A stretch of 12,690 bases of DNA from an uncultured Christensenella sp. (GTDB lineage: Bacteria > Bacillota > Clostridia > Christensenellales > Borkfalkiaceae): contig CAJTLF010000026.1 in the NCBI GenBank assembly GCA_910577555.1, positions 1 to 12,690 on the forward strand, in the 5' to 3' direction. Positions 12,030 to 12,690 of this stretch are shown here, in pieces. The first letter of the stretch is position 1. Every line of letters starts with the position of its first letter. The notes below the pieces were generated by a model. That model ran no database searches. It was not told the origin of the DNA and worked only from the letters and a program-made list of their open reading frames with translations. The translations under genes were made by a program, and so were the position numbers.

Positions 12030-12533
12030 ATGGCAAAAAAGAAGGGTAAGAAAAGCCCGCTCACAAGCGTAGGCGTACTCACGGCAATGGCGGCGGCTCT
12101 GCTCGCAGTGGTGGCAATCTGTATGATGTTCGTCCCCGCGGCGACCGTAAACGACACGAATATGACGTATACCGGTTTGCAGCTCACTTTCGGATACAGC
12201 GAAGACACTCTTTTGGGAACGGTAACGGTTTTAAATTTCTCGTTCCTTAACTTCCTGCCCTATCTGCTCGCGCTCGCAGGCATAGCCTTCAGCGTGCTTA
12301 CGGCTCTCGGCAAGCTCGGCAAAATCGCTCCCATCATAGCAACCGTTTGCTATCTTGCGGCAGGCGTTCTGTTCTTTCTCGTAATAACTATGTGCGTTCC
12401 CAATTCGGGCGACAGCAAAGATTTGGCAGATTTATTCAGAAAAACGCTCTCGCTCGGCGCAGGCGCGATAGTAGCGGGCGTGCTTTCCATACTCGCCGCG
12501 CTGTGTTCTGCCGTTGCGGTAATCAAAAAATAA
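12030..12533 (+). CDS. Four-helix membrane protein of unknown function
   Basis: This 167-residue protein has a basic N-terminus (MAKKKGKKSP) and four predicted membrane helices near 14-38, 71-92, 99-122 and 139-164. A short polar segment between helices 1 and 2 (41-65, NDTNMTYTGLQLTFGYSEDT) probably lies outside, and one between helices 3 and 4 (124-138) carries SGDSKDLADLFRK. The inside-positive start suggests a cytoplasmic N-terminus. I do not recognise a family. AAGGAG lies about ten bases ahead of the ATG. It has its own strong promoter and is followed by hairpins, so it is a single-gene unit. Confidence 0.85.
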   Translation: MAKKKGKKSPLTSVGVLTAMAAALLAVVAICMMFVPAATVNDTNMTYTGLQLTFGYSEDTLLGTVTVLNFSFLNFLPYLLALAGIAFSVLTALGKLGKIAPIIATVCYLAAGVLFFLVITMCVPNSGDSKDLADLFRKTLSLGAGAIVAGVLSILAALCSAVAVIKK

Positions 12534-12573
12534 CCCGTAAATCGAAGTAAATCAAAAACCCCCGTTTTACGGT

Positions 12574-12590
12574 AATTCCCATAGGGAATT
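12574..12590. repeat. Short palindrome downstream of the membrane protein gene
   Basis: AATTCCC (12574-12580) and GGGAATT (12584-12590) form a perfect 7-bp inverted repeat around ATA. A further 7-bp pairing, CCGTAAA (12535-12541) with TTTACGG (12566-12572), lies just upstream. Neither has a clear T tail, so function is unknown. Confidence 0.6.
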
Positions 12591-12615
12591 TAATAAAACG
12601 CAAATAAAAAGATTT

Positions 12616-12645
12616 AGGCATAGCGTTAAGCTGTGCCTTTTCTGT
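12616..12645 (+). terminator. Probable intrinsic terminator
   Basis: AGGCATAGC (12616-12624) pairs with GCTGTGCCT (12630-12638) with one G-T pair around a GTTAA loop, followed by TTTTCT. It lies about 80 nt after the membrane protein stop. A second T run (12648-12654) follows. Confidence 0.75.
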
Positions 12646-12666
12646 ACTTTTTTTCGTGGACGAATT

Positions 12667-12682
12667 AGGCTACTCGTAGCCT
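12667..12682. repeat. Inverted repeat at the window edge
   Basis: AGGCTAC (12667-12673) and GTAGCCT (12676-12682) are perfect reverse complements, two bases apart. The window ends eight bases later, so whether this belongs to a larger repeat, a terminator from the far side or a gene end cannot be told. On the minus strand a 40-codon open frame runs from the edge to a stop at 12567-12569; I did not call it as a gene. Confidence 0.5.
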
Positions 12683-12690
12683 GGTGAGAT

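Overview
The window looks like chromosomal DNA of a low-to-moderate GC Bacillota bacterium, most likely an uncultured anaerobic Clostridia lineage. The evidence is Shine-Dalgarno leaders (AAGGAG types), sigma-A style promoters with 17-bp spacers, T-tailed intrinsic terminators, a cysE-cysS pair, an rplM-rpsI operon and UgtP/MGDG-synthase type glycolipid glycosyltransferases. I cannot fix the genus from sequence alone. Nothing suggests phage, transposon, plasmid or CRISPR content.

Layout. (1) 1-368: the end of an rRNA operon, with the last bases of 23S, a spacer of about 190 nt without a tRNA, a complete 5S gene and a strong terminator. (2) 378-2029: a small plus-strand cluster of a DUF89 (ARMT1-like) metal-dependent phosphatase, a 68-residue acidic protein of unknown function and a pyridoxamine-phosphate-oxidase-fold flavoprotein, closed by a bidirectional terminator. 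(3) 2040-2798, minus: a DeoR-family repressor without a local sugar operon. (4) 2799-3071: a divergent control region in which both promoters carry the same 12-bp element in the same register with their -35 boxes. (5) 3072-8210, plus: cysE, cysS, an unusually short alaS and an MprF-type lipid flippase-like membrane protein, closely spaced and probably co-transcribed. (6) 8259-10732, minus: two tandem paralogous glycosyltransferases of the MGDG synthase/UgtP family, overlapping by one base and convergent with the flippase-like gene. (7) 10930-11931, plus: rplM-rpsI with its own promoter, leader hairpin and terminator. (8) 11970-12533: a four-helix membrane protein of unknown function with a near-consensus promoter. 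(9) 12534-12690: a gene-free tail made of stacked inverted repeats and a terminator.

Functionally the window combines translation genes (rRNA, ribosomal proteins, two aminoacyl-tRNA synthetases), cysteine supply (CysE makes O-acetylserine; CysS charges cysteine) and membrane glycolipid metabolism (two glycosyltransferases and a flippase-like protein). The points most worth attention are the shared element at the divergent deoR-type/cysE promoters, the AlaRS lacking both the C-Ala domain and about 110 residues ahead of the editing site, its operon linkage to a flippase-like protein, and the tandem glycosyltransferases with a block of near-identical DNA that suggests gene conversion.
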